Positions 20,401-29,287 of a DNA stretch of 64,000 nucleotides are shown here, in pieces (positions within the stretch are counted from its first letter, which is position 1; each line of letters begins with the position of its first letter). The position numbers and the translations under genes were made by a program. The stretch comes from Veillonella montpellierensis DSM 17217 (GTDB lineage: Bacteria; Bacillota; Negativicutes; Veillonellales; Veillonellaceae), in assembly GCF_000426745.1 (NCBI RefSeq), contig NZ_AUFY01000006.1:82071-146070 (forward strand), read 5' to 3'. A model generated the notes under the pieces. It ran no database searches and was not told where the DNA came from. It saw only the letters and a list, made by a program, of their open reading frames with translations.

Positions 20401-22406
20401 GGTTTTAAATTAGGATTTCCATCCCACCACCAACCCATACGAGCATATCCCATAGCAATTGGTGTACTACCAAACATTTCCCAGTTATACCACAGCTCAC
20501 CCATTCCTGGTTCTGTATATCCTGTACCAATATTAGTTTTTAATCGACGATGTGGATTCCCATGAACCATGTGCGTTATGCCAAGGTTTCCAGATATATT
20601 AAGTCCAAATAAGCTGCTCCAATCAGCACGAATAATTGGTGTAAAAATCGTGTCATCTGACACTTGCCAAGTATCACCAATATAAATATGTCGTTTTTTT
20701 ATCTCTCCACTACCTACAGTGATTTGATTATTACGTTCACGATACTCACCCATAAACTTTTTACCATTATAAATAGGTGCTGTCTTATTAATTCGTGGAT
20801 CATGAGAGACACCTTCAGAAAAATACTTACCTACTATATTAGTATATGATGTATTTGCTAATGTTGGGTTTTCTCGTTCTAATGCTTCTTTAAAAGGTTG
20901 ATAATTATTTAAAAACCACGATTTTGACGGCGTATCATAACCACTATTACCAGAAATGCTCCCTGTATATTTTGACATAGAAATTTCGCCTTTTTCTAAG
21001 CCATATTTAACATAGTCATTATACGACACCAAAGGTTTACTATTATCTTTTAACCCATAATATTCATAATTTTGTTGCCACACATTATTTTCATTAAATG
21101 CATAATCATGAATATGAGACCATAATAATTTTCTATTATTAGCTGCTGTGTTTGATAGACCTTCAATATTATCAACGCTATCTACCATTAAATTTTTATC
21201 ATAGTCCCACGGATTCACTTTCATCGTTTTTCTATGAGGAGATGCCTTCAAACGACTACCCTCTCCTGTTTCGATAGATTGTCCAAATCCATAACTCAAT
21301 ACATGTTGATCGTTAAGATCTGTCATAAAATTTGCTTGTATCGTTTTCTGGCGATGATCAACATTATCTATATATTTTAATTCATTTTTTCCTTCATAAC
21401 GTGATCGACCACTATAATTAGTAAGTGCCACATCATCTTCTTTCATTTTTGTATAATTAGACTCAATAGTCCATGCTGTATGCCCTTTTTTATCTGACCA
21501 ATTAAAAGTATAATTATCTCGTTCTGACTTGCGTTTATAAATTTGTTGTGGCTCTACTTCTGCATCAGTATGTTTAACATGTCTCGATAAGTCTTCTGTA
21601 TAATGGCCTATATTAAAATCCATCTTGTTATTTTTAGAAAACTCATACGAGCCAACAGCGCCTAATTGGATAGCATTACCGCTATATCTTAATTCATTGG
21701 TTTGAAAATTTTCTTGAAATGATTCATTTTCTCCCCAAACATGTCGCCGCTTTTCAGTGGCATACACGGGCATAATATCTCTTTTACTCCCAAATATACC
21801 AATAGTAGCATTACCCATTCGCCCAGAATCTGCACGCACATAATAATTGCTATGTGGAACAAATCCTCTATCACCTTTACCTCTCAAACTCTCCATGTTA
21901 AAGGCTATTTCTGGTGCTACATTAGCTTTTTTAGTAATAACATTAATAACACCACCTACAGCATCCGAACCATATTTAGCACTGGCTGCGCCTTGAATCA
22001 CTTCAATGCGCTCTACATTTTCAGTTCCTAACCTTAGTAACTCATCAGCAGCACCTGAATATTTTGATAAATCTCCCATGACTTGTTGTCCATCTACCAA
22101 GATTAATGTATGTCGTGGCTCTGCACCACGAATTGATACACCAACACGCCCCATGGCATCAACAGTTCGAGAAACACCTGTCTGATTAAAAATAATATCT
22201 TCCACAGATTTAGCTTGTTTATCTTGTATATCCTTTTGAGTAATAATACTAACTTGTTGCGAATTCCATTTAGCTTCCTCAACTGCTTTATTAGCACGTA
22301 CAGTAACTGCATTAAGTGTAGTGGCTGCAGATACATTACACGTTACGCAACATGATGACATCCAACATAATATACCTAGTGATAATATCACTTTTCTTTT
22401 ATGCAT
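17454..22406 (-). CDS. TonB-dependent receptor fused to a second outer-membrane barrel
   Basis: A very large outer-membrane protein of 1,650 residues. A signal peptide (about 1-27) is followed by a plug domain (about 30-155: V-S-I-R-G-A-E-P-R-H, L-V-D-G-Q, I-E-V-I-Q-G-A-A-S-A-K-Y-G, A-V-G-G-V-I-N-V-I-T). A normal TonB receptor barrel then runs to about residue 895, ending Y-I-G-V-N-N-I-F-N and Y-R-F-G-I-N-M-K-F. A further 725 residues follow, rich in alternating polar and aromatic strands (for example G-D-Y-R-A-R-W and R-L-R-L-G-I-D-A-R-M-N-D) and ending in Phe. The tail resembles porin-type barrels of Negativicutes. The substrate is unknown; an iron complex or haem is likely from the Fur-like site. 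The ATG at 22406 follows GGAGG. Confidence 0.9.
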   Translation of the reverse strand: MHKRKVILSLGILCWMSSCCVTCNVSAATTLNAVTVRANKAVEEAKWNSQQVSIITQKDIQDKQAKSVEDIIFNQTGVSRTVDAMGRVGVSIRGAEPRHTLILVDGQQVMGDLSKYSGAADELLRLGTENVERIEVIQGAASAKYGSDAVGGVINVITKKANVAPEIAFNMESLRGKGDRGFVPHSNYYVRADSGRMGNATIGIFGSKRDIMPVYATEKRRHVWGENESFQENFQTNELRYSGNAIQLGAVGSYEFSKNNKMDFNIGHYTEDLSRHVKHTDAEVEPQQIYKRKSERDNYTFNWSDKKGHTAWTIESNYTKMKEDDVALTNYSGRSRYEGKNELKYIDNVDHRQKTIQANFMTDLNDQHVLSYGFGQSIETGEGSRLKASPHRKTMKVNPWDYDKNLMVDSVDNIEGLSNTAANNRKLLWSHIHDYAFNENNVWQQNYEYYGLKDNSKPLVSYNDYVKYGLEKGEISMSKYTGSISGNSGYDTPSKSWFLNNYQPFKEALERENPTLANTSYTNIVGKYFSEGVSHDPRINKTAPIYNGKKFMGEYRERNNQITVGSGEIKKRHIYIGDTWQVSDDTIFTPIIRADWSSLFGLNISGNLGITHMVHGNPHRRLKTNIGTGYTEPGMGELWYNWEMFGSTPIAMGYARMGWWWDGNPNLKPEKSVNYDISLEGENKKTTWRVGIFHNQIKNYMTTYFTGKVKDFAPYLSFTEKWKVAPDLIYSFKNIGKADITGLEFEVTQKLGHYWSTKLGYTWLHAINKSDPTMPHQLLDKPVHKFDININYTNKKSGWNGSLWSNYYINMLDSNSLANSSNYWSMEGLDKQASQIYAHRSDYKKKTFGIWNFILQKQIGKDSLAYIGVNNIFNHHDDDRAIQSRVYRFGINMKFGSGDITSDGNFESPFILSKLSLDDFVASSFDSNKQRGVTLIGDYRARWNAHGGSNRAGVIFRTDTSVATGSKNMYDADGHSFGQRLRLGIDARMNDTLHVKVVGSASSTSNIDTKLDLDKNKSLNKQRIDKLDVTKHVNHWDFSIGRLTESMGVTGYWFGKEFDGVRAIWTGQNSQIRIGYGSLKGSTGIIDSPYTHILYEKFKRPVTVNELLGIKPDATGTNYDSSYKPLEPSDVIKGADKNINFYKQLRDSVDANEPLEKRADILRRLVTIVNKAYGKEMNKIRIPLALYGDNKIEPVYKIINKKTKKELMVRGLDLNFSTQITSNTTDEDLKFIEKYGDALSIKGSEISALETNKDGKVGWNYLQSANKKASIISAYNELAKHEIRKLWKIYDTDEYRNEMITRAVEKTADGTWKPITVNETWGDYELPKTVTIADLEESIIPPDDWAAGPYKPINSDRLIESIYESSFTGEGSPQGLTIYGSEGRLPQVFLSYLYNLTKVLYSAEDGSKQPRAGLGDAIGLIVKTEGSVMEQDVIPSIHQTVFLQVKHRLNHNLGFNAWYLQSINDDTYTIGAANGKNNDMSKFNHLANVWGIGAKWQFGRSAILSFDYGRNQTNFGRYMNGHSVGYQEADSGDYQAKGHVDGGTPYFWTARLDIGKADINVPRSWNMFVDYKYFQHGSFFGGNGTESLPDRYLDGIRSFTIGTGYVPTKNVLWEMFYTFDAKGTNKRDTLFGPENFSLGDYARVQATYKF

Positions 22407-22421
22407 AAGCACCTCCAAAAT

Positions 22422-22436
22422 CGATAATAATTTTCA
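22422..22436. promoter_or_regulatory. Fur-box-like site upstream of the TonB receptor
   Basis: On the minus strand this reads TGAAAATTATTATCG. It matches the 7-1-7 Fur consensus TGATAATNATTATCA at all but two defined positions. It lies 15-30 bases upstream of the receptor start codon and overlaps the likely promoter region. Iron repression is inferred. Confidence 0.65.
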
Positions 22437-22699
22437 TTAATGTTATAGTATAGTATCACTATTTCTTTGTAAATATCAAAATCCAGAATAACTCCAAAAA
22501 GATAATAAATACATGCATTTTAATCCAAAAATGTATAGTAAGGTATGTATATTTCCCCAAAATTACCCCTAATTTTTTAATTTTACAATCATATACGACG
22601 ATAATTTTATTATTTATCATCATAATAAAGTGATATGTAGATTCCCTATATGTATGTGTATACTTAGTAGTATAACGAACAATTACTAGAAAATGACCG

Positions 22700-22920
22700 T
22701 GCATGAAAGTCCTGTCTGATTAAAAATAATATCTCCTTCAGATTTAGCTGGTTTATCTTGTATATCTTTCTGAGAAATACTAGTAACTTTTTGAGGACTC
22801 CATTTCGCTTTTTCTATATTACGATCAGCTTTCACCTGCACATCTTGTAATCGTGAAGCTCCATATACAGGTTAACATACATACAAACCAATTAACCAAG
22901 ACGTTATAGCCATCGATACA
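22700..22920 (-). pseudogene. Truncated remnant of a second TonB-dependent receptor
   Basis: Minus-strand translation gives a short hydrophobic leader, an in-frame TAA (22873-22875), and then about 55 codons that closely match the start of the neighbouring receptor. Matching segments include Q-K-D-I-Q-D-K-x-A-K-S and D-I-I-F-N-Q-T-G. The similarity stops abruptly near 22705 and no barrel follows. This is a dead fragment, left by an incomplete duplication or by deletion of a paralogue. The DNA is diverged from the intact copy, so it is not a recent error. Confidence 0.75.
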
Positions 22921-23133
22921 TTACTTATTGTATTTTCATACAAAATCTCTCTAAATACACAATTAATGAAAACAATAATTATTATTAATACATATAGTAT
23001 ACTAAGATATAAGCGTTGTAAATATAGAAATTCTAAGAAATATACGATTCAAGCCAAAAAGATATAAAATATACACGAAACACTCCAAAAATATCGACAA
23101 AAGAGTACTTAGGTAGTTTAATTATTGATAAAA
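22921..23133. other. Non-coding spacer with a partial Fur-like stretch
   Basis: AT-rich spacer without a credible gene. The segment TGAAAACAATAATTATTATT near 22967-22986 partly resembles a Fur box and may be the old operator of the dead receptor fragment. Confidence 0.35.
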
Positions 23134-23174
23134 AAACTAGAGGAGCATGACAATTGTCAATGTTCCTCTAGTTT
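23134..23174 (-). terminator. Intrinsic terminator after the ferric-reductase-like gene
   Basis: Arms AAACTAGAGGA and TCCTCTAGTTT flank an inner TGACA/TGTCA pair. On the minus strand the stem is followed by seven T residues. It closes the transcript of the gene at 23251-23850. Confidence 0.9.
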
Positions 23175-23250
23175 CTATAATTCTATATACTTTATAATAA
23201 AATAATAACTATGCCTATATATCTATACCATGCTATAGGATACAATTGTA

Positions 23251-23850
23251 TTATTTATTCTTATACATCCAATATAGATAATATATCACTAATGCATAGG
23301 TAATAATATCATAAACTTGTAAAAATGGTACCATTGCCACTAACCGTTTAAATCCATGAACATGGATATTAGCTGCAATCAAGGCCACTACATTCAAACG
23401 ATGAAGCCAAATCACCTTCTTATGTGACATAGAAGTAGCTAATTTTTTAACCCATGGTGACAAATAGATAACACCTACAACAAATGCAATAAACATGGCA
23501 ACTAATGCTGTATAGCCACCCCACCAACCTAGTACGGATTTAGCAGCTTTACCAAAATATAAGTACCAATGAGCGGCAATCAACAAGGTGCATATAATAC
23601 CAAGAATACGATGTACATTATACATCTCTTTTACATTATAACGTTGTATAAACCATTTAGGTTTTGTCGCCAAATATGTCATAACAATCCACGTTACATA
23701 TGGTATAAGCCCCAAATAGATTTTCCAATGGCAATCAAGCTTACCTTGTAATGCATACCCATATTCCATCATGCCAATAAAAATAGCCGATAGTACTCCT
23801 ATCCAAAGCAAAATATGATATTGACTCTTGTATTGTCTTGTAGTAACCAA
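23251..23850 (-). CDS. Ferric-reductase-like transmembrane haem protein
   Basis: A 199-residue membrane protein with about six hydrophobic segments. It resembles the ferric reductase transmembrane domain family, whose members carry electrons across the membrane through haems bound by paired histidines. Candidate ligands are in H-R-I-L-G and A-H-W-Y-L-Y-F-G (about 81 and 94) and in W-L-H-R-L-N and I-H-V-H-G-F (about 150 and 163). No flavin or NAD(P)H domain is attached, so it would need a partner. The start is TTG at 23850 behind GGAG. A strong Fur-like site upstream and the adjacent TonB receptor support a role in iron reduction or uptake. Confidence 0.75.
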   Translation of the reverse strand: MVTTRQYKSQYHILLWIGVLSAIFIGMMEYGYALQGKLDCHWKIYLGLIPYVTWIVMTYLATKPKWFIQRYNVKEMYNVHRILGIICTLLIAAHWYLYFGKAAKSVLGWWGGYTALVAMFIAFVVGVIYLSPWVKKLATSMSHKKVIWLHRLNVVALIAANIHVHGFKRLVAMVPFLQVYDIITYALVIYYLYWMYKNK

Positions 23851-23926
23851 AATTTTCTCTCCTTATTATGCTAAAAACAACTTATAAAACCATAAAAATT
23901 ATAGCAATTTTCATTTTTATTGTAAA

Positions 23927-23941
23927 GGATAATTATTATCT
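23927..23941. promoter_or_regulatory. Fur-box-like site upstream of the ferric-reductase-like gene
   Basis: On the minus strand this reads AGATAATAATTATCC, matching the Fur 7-1-7 consensus except at the two outermost positions. It lies about 80 bases upstream of the start codon. Confidence 0.7.
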
Positions 23942-24049
23942 ATATGTTAAATTATAAAATTATAACGATTAACGCTAGACTTTTACAATAACACATATAG
24001 AAAGTATAAACTCTAGTCATCCCATACGCTAACTATACATGCTAAAAAT

Positions 24050-24087
24050 GACAGTATATAGTTCCCAACGGGTTCTATATACTGCCA
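24050..24087 (-). terminator. Intrinsic terminator downstream of upp
   Basis: A long hairpin with GCAGTATATAG-type arms around CCC/GGG, followed by ATTTTT on the minus strand, lies just after the upp stop. Confidence 0.88.
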
Positions 24088-24110
24088 TTTCCTAGTATTA
24101 ATCCTATTCT

Positions 24111-24770
<660 letters not shown>

Positions 24771-26003
24771 TTAATATAAAGGGTATCTTTCACAAAGGTT
24801 AGATACGCGACGTTTAGCTTCTTCTTGTTTTTCAGTGTCTTCTGGATGTTGTAATACCATAGCTATAATATTAGCTATTTCTTTCATATCCATTTCTTGT
24901 AAACCACGAGAAGTTAATGCGGGCGTACCCAATCGGATACCGCTTGTGACAAACGGACTTGCTGGATCAAAAGGAATTGTATTTTTGTTGCAAGTAATAT
25001 TTACTTCATCTAATATATGTTCCGCTTCTTTACCAGTCAAACCTGTATTGCGCACATCGACTAACATAACATGAGTATCTGTACCCCCAGAGACAATGGT
25101 TAAACCATTATCAATTAATTGATTCGCCAAGGCCTGTGCATTTTTTACAACTTGTGTAGCATATTCTTTGAAAGTTGGCTCTAAGGCTTCACCAAAGGCA
25201 ACAGCTTTAGCTGCAATAACATGCATTAATGGTCCCCCTTGGATGCCAGGGAAAATAGCTTTATCAATAGCTTTTGCATATTTCTCTTTACACATAATCA
25301 ACCCACCACGAGGGCCACGTAATGTTTTATGTGTTGTTGTTGTTACCACATCTGCATAGTCTACTGGATTTGGATGCAATCCTGCTGCTACAAGACCAGC
25401 AAAATGAGCCATATCTACCATGAAAATAGCACCGACTGTATGTGCAATATCTGCAAATCGTTTAAAATCAATAATCCGCGAATAGGCACTACCGCCAGCG
25501 ATAATTAATTTAGGCTTACATTCTTCTGCCTTCTTAGCCACTGCATCATAATCAATTCGTTGTGTAGTCGCATCCACCTGATAATCTACCACATTAAAAT
25601 AGGAACCAGATACATTAACGGGAGATCCATGAGTTAAATGTCCTCCATGCGACAAATTCATGCCCATAATCGTATCACCTGGTTGTAGCAATGCAAAATA
25701 TACGCCAAAGTTTGCTTGTGAACCTGAGTGTGGCTGTACATTTACATGCTCTGCACCAAACAGTTTCTTAGCTCGTTCAATCGCTAATGTTTCAACCATG
25801 TCTACATATTCGCAGCCGCCATAATATCGTTTTCCTGGATATCCTTCCGCATATTTATTGGTCAGTACGCTACCTTGTGCCTCCATGACTGCTTCACTTA
25901 CAAAATTCTCTGATGCAATCATTTCTAATTTATGACGTTGACGATGTAATTCTAAGTCAATAATCTTAGCAATTTCTGGATCTTGTGTTCTTAACATACT
26001 CAT
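24771..26003 (-). CDS. glyA: Serine hydroxymethyltransferase
   Basis: GlyA converts serine and tetrahydrofolate to glycine and methylene-tetrahydrofolate, feeding one-carbon metabolism. The 410 residues contain the N-terminal signature [11 protein letters not shown], the active-site region [13 protein letters not shown] and the PLP lysine motif [14 protein letters not shown] (about 223-236). The start at 26003 has GAGG 7 bases upstream; an ATG two codons later is also possible. Its methylene-THF product is also the substrate of TrmFO. Confidence 0.98.
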   Translation of the reverse strand: MSMLRTQDPEIAKIIDLELHRQRHKLEMIASENFVSEAVMEAQGSVLTNKYAEGYPGKRYYGGCEYVDMVETLAIERAKKLFGAEHVNVQPHSGSQANFGVYFALLQPGDTIMGMNLSHGGHLTHGSPVNVSGSYFNVVDYQVDATTQRIDYDAVAKKAEECKPKLIIAGGSAYSRIIDFKRFADIAHTVGAIFMVDMAHFAGLVAAGLHPNPVDYADVVTTTTHKTLRGPRGGLIMCKEKYAKAIDKAIFPGIQGGPLMHVIAAKAVAFGEALEPTFKEYATQVVKNAQALANQLIDNGLTIVSGGTDTHVMLVDVRNTGLTGKEAEHILDEVNITCNKNTIPFDPASPFVTSGIRLGTPALTSRGLQEMDMKEIANIIAMVLQHPEDTEKQEEAKRRVSNLCERYPLY

Positions 26004-26134
26004 ATGATAGCCTCTACTTTCTTCTCTCTATGTATATTACCTTATATACGTCAATTATGGCAATATAATTTATAAAAGAATCTTATAAAATCAATCCATT
26101 ATCTACTCTACTTATATAATAGAATTTCATGCAA

Positions 26135-26581
26135 TTATGACTCATGTTCCTCAAGGGCCATAATCTTTTCTACTCGCCGTAAATGCCTACCACCTTCAAA
26201 CTCAGTAGTAAGCCAAACATCAACAATATCTACTGCCAAGCCTGGTCCAATAATACGCTCACCCATAGTTAAAATATTAGCATCATTGTGTTCTCTTGAT
26301 GCATGTGCTGAAAATGTATCATGACATAAAGCAGCACGAATACCTTTTACTTTATTAGCGGCTATGCCAATTCCAATACCAGTACCACAAATTAAAATTC
26401 CGCGATCATACTCACCAGATGCCACTGCGTTAGCTACTAGATTAGCTATATCCGGATAGTCAATAGACGCTTCTGAATAGCCCCCAAAATCATAAAAAGG
26501 GATGCCTTTTGACTCTAAAAAAGTCATAATGACTTGTTTTAAATGAAATCCACCATGATCACATCCAATGGCAACCTTCAT
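26135..26581 (-). CDS. rpiB: Ribose-5-phosphate isomerase B
   Basis: RpiB interconverts ribose 5-phosphate and ribulose 5-phosphate in the pentose phosphate pathway. The 148 residues carry the family features G-C-D-H-G-G-F near the start, the catalytic Cys motif I-C-G-T-G-I-G-I-G-I-A-A-N-K (about 65-78), and the D-T-F-S-A-H-A-S-R-E-H-N-D-A-N segment with the catalytic His region. It lies between the phosphatase-like gene and glyA, as in Bacillus. Confidence 0.97.
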   Translation of the reverse strand: MKVAIGCDHGGFHLKQVIMTFLESKGIPFYDFGGYSEASIDYPDIANLVANAVASGEYDRGILICGTGIGIGIAANKVKGIRAALCHDTFSAHASREHNDANILTMGERIIGPGLAVDIVDVWLTTEFEGGRHLRRVEKIMALEEHES

Positions 26582-26609
26582 ACTATCAACTCCTTATCTA
26601 TCTGTATCA

Positions 26610-27056
26610 CTATCTTAACGGTTTCATATTCGTAATAGCCTTAGCAATTAACTTTTGAAGTGTTTCTATATCTTTTTTAGCCACTCTGTCTATGGATAGT
26701 ATACACGCCTCAGCATTCTCTGTATCTGCCCATTCACAAATAGTCTTAATCTTATTTGCCATGAAGATAAATTGTCGCAATAATACACGTTTATCAGTTT
26801 CTGTCATAGCAATTACTAAATCGGCCTCATTCATTAGCCCGACGCTAAGCGGTTTTGAGCGATGTGTTGAAAGATCAAATCCCATAGATTGCATCAACTC
26901 TATGACTTTTCCCTTAACTTTAGCACCATTCGCACAAAATAAACCAGCTGAATCAACCACTAAATCTATAGATGATTCTGTAAGAATTGATTCCGTTATG
27001 GCTGCTGCTATAGGACTTTGATACGTATTATCCGAGCATACAAATAAAATATTCAT
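26610..27056 (-). CDS. Low-molecular-weight phosphatase-like protein lacking the catalytic Arg
   Basis: The 148-residue protein sits where Bacillus-type genomes carry YwlE, a protein-arginine phosphatase of the low-molecular-weight tyrosine phosphatase fold. The start I-L-F-V-C matches the family P-loop, but the loop reads C-S-D-N-T-Y-Q-S. The CX5R motif therefore has Gln where the phosphate-binding Arg should be. Most of the remaining fold signals are present (V-D-S-A-G-L, H-R-S-K-P-L, A-D-L-V-I-A-M-T). It may be inactive, a binding protein, or a diverged enzyme. The ATG at 27056 is preferred over a GTG three bases earlier. Confidence 0.75.
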   Translation of the reverse strand: MNILFVCSDNTYQSPIAAAITESILTESSIDLVVDSAGLFCANGAKVKGKVIELMQSMGFDLSTHRSKPLSVGLMNEADLVIAMTETDKRVLLRQFIFMANKIKTICEWADTENAEACILSIDRVAKKDIETLQKLIAKAITNMKPLR

Positions 27057-27275
27057 CACCTATAACCTCATTACTTATTCTACTCACCGAATAAGTTAGT
27101 CCTGACTAGAATTTTGTCTTTTACAAAAACACATTAGTCCAACCAACATAAACTATTATAGCAAAGTATTAGAAATATTCCAATACTTATTTATAGAAAT
27201 CATACTTTTGTTACTACAGTAGAAGAAGAAAATCTGTATATCAAGCTGTCAACACCATTTCCGACACAATGAGCA

Positions 27276-28322
27276 TTACTTCTTTACTATAACAATACGA
27301 TGATCACTTGATTTTTCCATGCGATTCATAATCGCCACACCCATTCCCTCAGATTTTACACCTTCTGCGAGTATATGTGTTACCCCTTGTTTGTTAAACT
27401 CTAATAATGATGCATATAGCTTATTTGCCAGTGAAGTATCATCTTGATGATGACCATAAATAATACAATGCACCTTAGATACATCAACCATCGTATGTAA
27501 AAATTCATATGCTTCTTGGCTAATTAATAGACCAATAGGTCCTGATAATGTTGTCATCATACGAGCCATCTCACGAGCAACCGCTAGAGGATTGCCTACC
27601 AATGTTGTCATTTCTCCATCTGGTGCATAATGTTTATATTTCATACCAGGCGCCTTGGGTACTCCGTTGCCAGTTACCATATGTGTATCATATACTACAG
27701 TATCTACTACTTTTTCTAACATATCTTTTGTGATCCCACCAGGGCGTAAAATGGTTACTTTGTTGTCATTAACTTCTACTACTGTTGATTCTACGCCGAT
27801 TTGACAATTTCCTGCATCAACAATAGCATCGATTCGGCCTTTCATATCATGTAGTACTGCTTCTGCTGAAGTAGGACTCGGCCTACCAGATATATTGGCA
27901 CTTGGTGCCGCAATAGGTACACCAGCAGCCTGCAAAATGGAGCGACATAATTCATGGTTAGGACAGCGCAATGCAACTCGATCTAATCCCCCCGTCGCAC
28001 GATAAGGAACTAGATCAGATTTGGGTAATGTAATCGTTAATGGACCAGGCCAAAATGTTTCCATTAAACGATGGGCAGTTTCTGAAATTTCTCGGACTAA
28101 CGGTGTAACCGCCTCCATAGATGGTACATGTAAAATTAGTGGATTATCTGAAGGTCTCCCTTTCGCCTGATAAATTTTATCCATCGCTCTTTCATCAAGG
28201 CCATTGGCACCTAGTCCATATACTGTTTCGGTTGGCAATGCAACCACACAGCCATCCCTCAACATTTTACCTATACATTCAATCTCTTTCTCTGTAGGAT
28301 ATTTATATATCTTTGTTTCCAT
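27276..28322 (-). CDS. tsaC: L-threonylcarbamoyladenylate synthase (Sua5 type)
   Basis: This enzyme makes threonylcarbamoyl-AMP from threonine, bicarbonate and ATP, the first step of t6A37 tRNA modification. The N-terminal YrdC domain (about 1-205) shows P-T-E-T-V-Y-G-L-G-A-N-G, K-G-R-P-S-D-N-P-L and S-A-N-I-S-G-R-P-S-P-T. A C-terminal Sua5 domain extends the protein to 348 residues, so this is the long Sua5/YwlC form. It follows prmC and precedes the phosphatase-like gene, as in Bacillus. Confidence 0.96.
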   Translation of the reverse strand: METKIYKYPTEKEIECIGKMLRDGCVVALPTETVYGLGANGLDERAMDKIYQAKGRPSDNPLILHVPSMEAVTPLVREISETAHRLMETFWPGPLTITLPKSDLVPYRATGGLDRVALRCPNHELCRSILQAAGVPIAAPSANISGRPSPTSAEAVLHDMKGRIDAIVDAGNCQIGVESTVVEVNDNKVTILRPGGITKDMLEKVVDTVVYDTHMVTGNGVPKAPGMKYKHYAPDGEMTTLVGNPLAVAREMARMMTTLSGPIGLLISQEAYEFLHTMVDVSKVHCIIYGHHQDDTSLANKLYASLLEFNKQGVTHILAEGVKSEGMGVAIMNRMEKSSDHRIVIVKK

Positions 28323-28423
28323 TGTACTTAGTGATAGCCACTTTATATCACTATACTCCTTCCTATAAAATGAAGCAGCATTGACACATCATATACGTTG
28401 CACGTAAATGATTGCATATATTC

Positions 28424-29287
28424 TCATACCTTTTGAAATACTAATACACGAATTACATTCGCCAAATCTCGCACTGTATCTATACACTTATATTGTGGTG
28501 CAGATGCAAATAACTGAATAATAGCCTCTTCTTGATGAATACCGATTTCTATAATAAGAAGACTGCCCTGTTGTAAGTAATGATGACTTTCACTTACTAA
28601 AATGCGATAAAAATCGAGTCCATCTTCGCCTCCATCCAGTGCCATATGTGGTTCATGGAGTACTTCGCTTGGCAATGTATCCATCTCACCTGTACGAATA
28701 TAGGGTGGATTGGAAACAATAATATCAAATAGCTTCTCTTTCTTTAAGGAAGTAAACATATTAGATTGTATCAACGTAGCTCGTTCTTCTAATTGCAAAG
28801 CCTTTCTATTTTGTTTAGCCACATCTAATGCTTTTTCTGATAGGTCTAATCCAATGCCAGTTGCTTGCGGCAAATAGTGTAATAGACTCAACAAAATTGT
28901 TCCTGGACCAGTACATACATCTAACACAGATAGATCAGTTTTTTGTTTACATGACTCAATTGTGTATTCTACTAATGTTTCTGTATCAGGCCGTGGAATT
29001 AATACCTCTTCATTTACCATAAATGATAGGCCCATAAATTCCTTATGTCCCACAATAGAGGCCACACTATATCCATTGACGCGTTTAAGTACAAGTGCTT
29101 TATACGCACTTAATTCTTCTGTTGTTAAGGGTTGATCATAATGAATATATAAATAAATTCTATCTTTCCCCAACACATGAGAAAGCAGTACCTCCCCATC
29201 AAGTCGTGGTGTATCCAACTCCTTGTTATGAAAATACTGCTCTGTCCATTGAAGAATTCGACCGATCGTCCAAATCTCCTTATTCAT
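28424..29287 (-). CDS. prmC: Release factor glutamine methyltransferase
   Basis: PrmC methylates the glutamine of the GGQ motif in release factors. The 287 residues have a helical N-terminal domain, the SAM-binding motif [10 protein letters not shown], and the catalytic V-S-N-P-P-Y-I motif that contacts the substrate glutamine. The ATG overlaps the end of prfA by eight bases. This couples it to its own substrate gene, the standard arrangement. Confidence 0.97.
   Translation of the reverse strand: MNKEIWTIGRILQWTEQYFHNKELDTPRLDGEVLLSHVLGKDRIYLYIHYDQPLTTEELSAYKALVLKRVNGYSVASIVGHKEFMGLSFMVNEEVLIPRPDTETLVEYTIESCKQKTDLSVLDVCTGPGTILLSLLHYLPQATGIGLDLSEKALDVAKQNRKALQLEERATLIQSNMFTSLKKEKLFDIIVSNPPYIRTGEMDTLPSEVLHEPHMALDGGEDGLDFYRILVSESHHYLQQGSLLIIEIGIHQEEAIIQLFASAPQYKCIDTVRDLANVIRVLVFQKV

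Noticed and set aside
22459..22704. 81-codon minus-strand frame upstream of the TonB receptor
   Set aside because: It lacks a ribosome site and recognisable features and lies in AT-rich spacer beside a dead receptor fragment.
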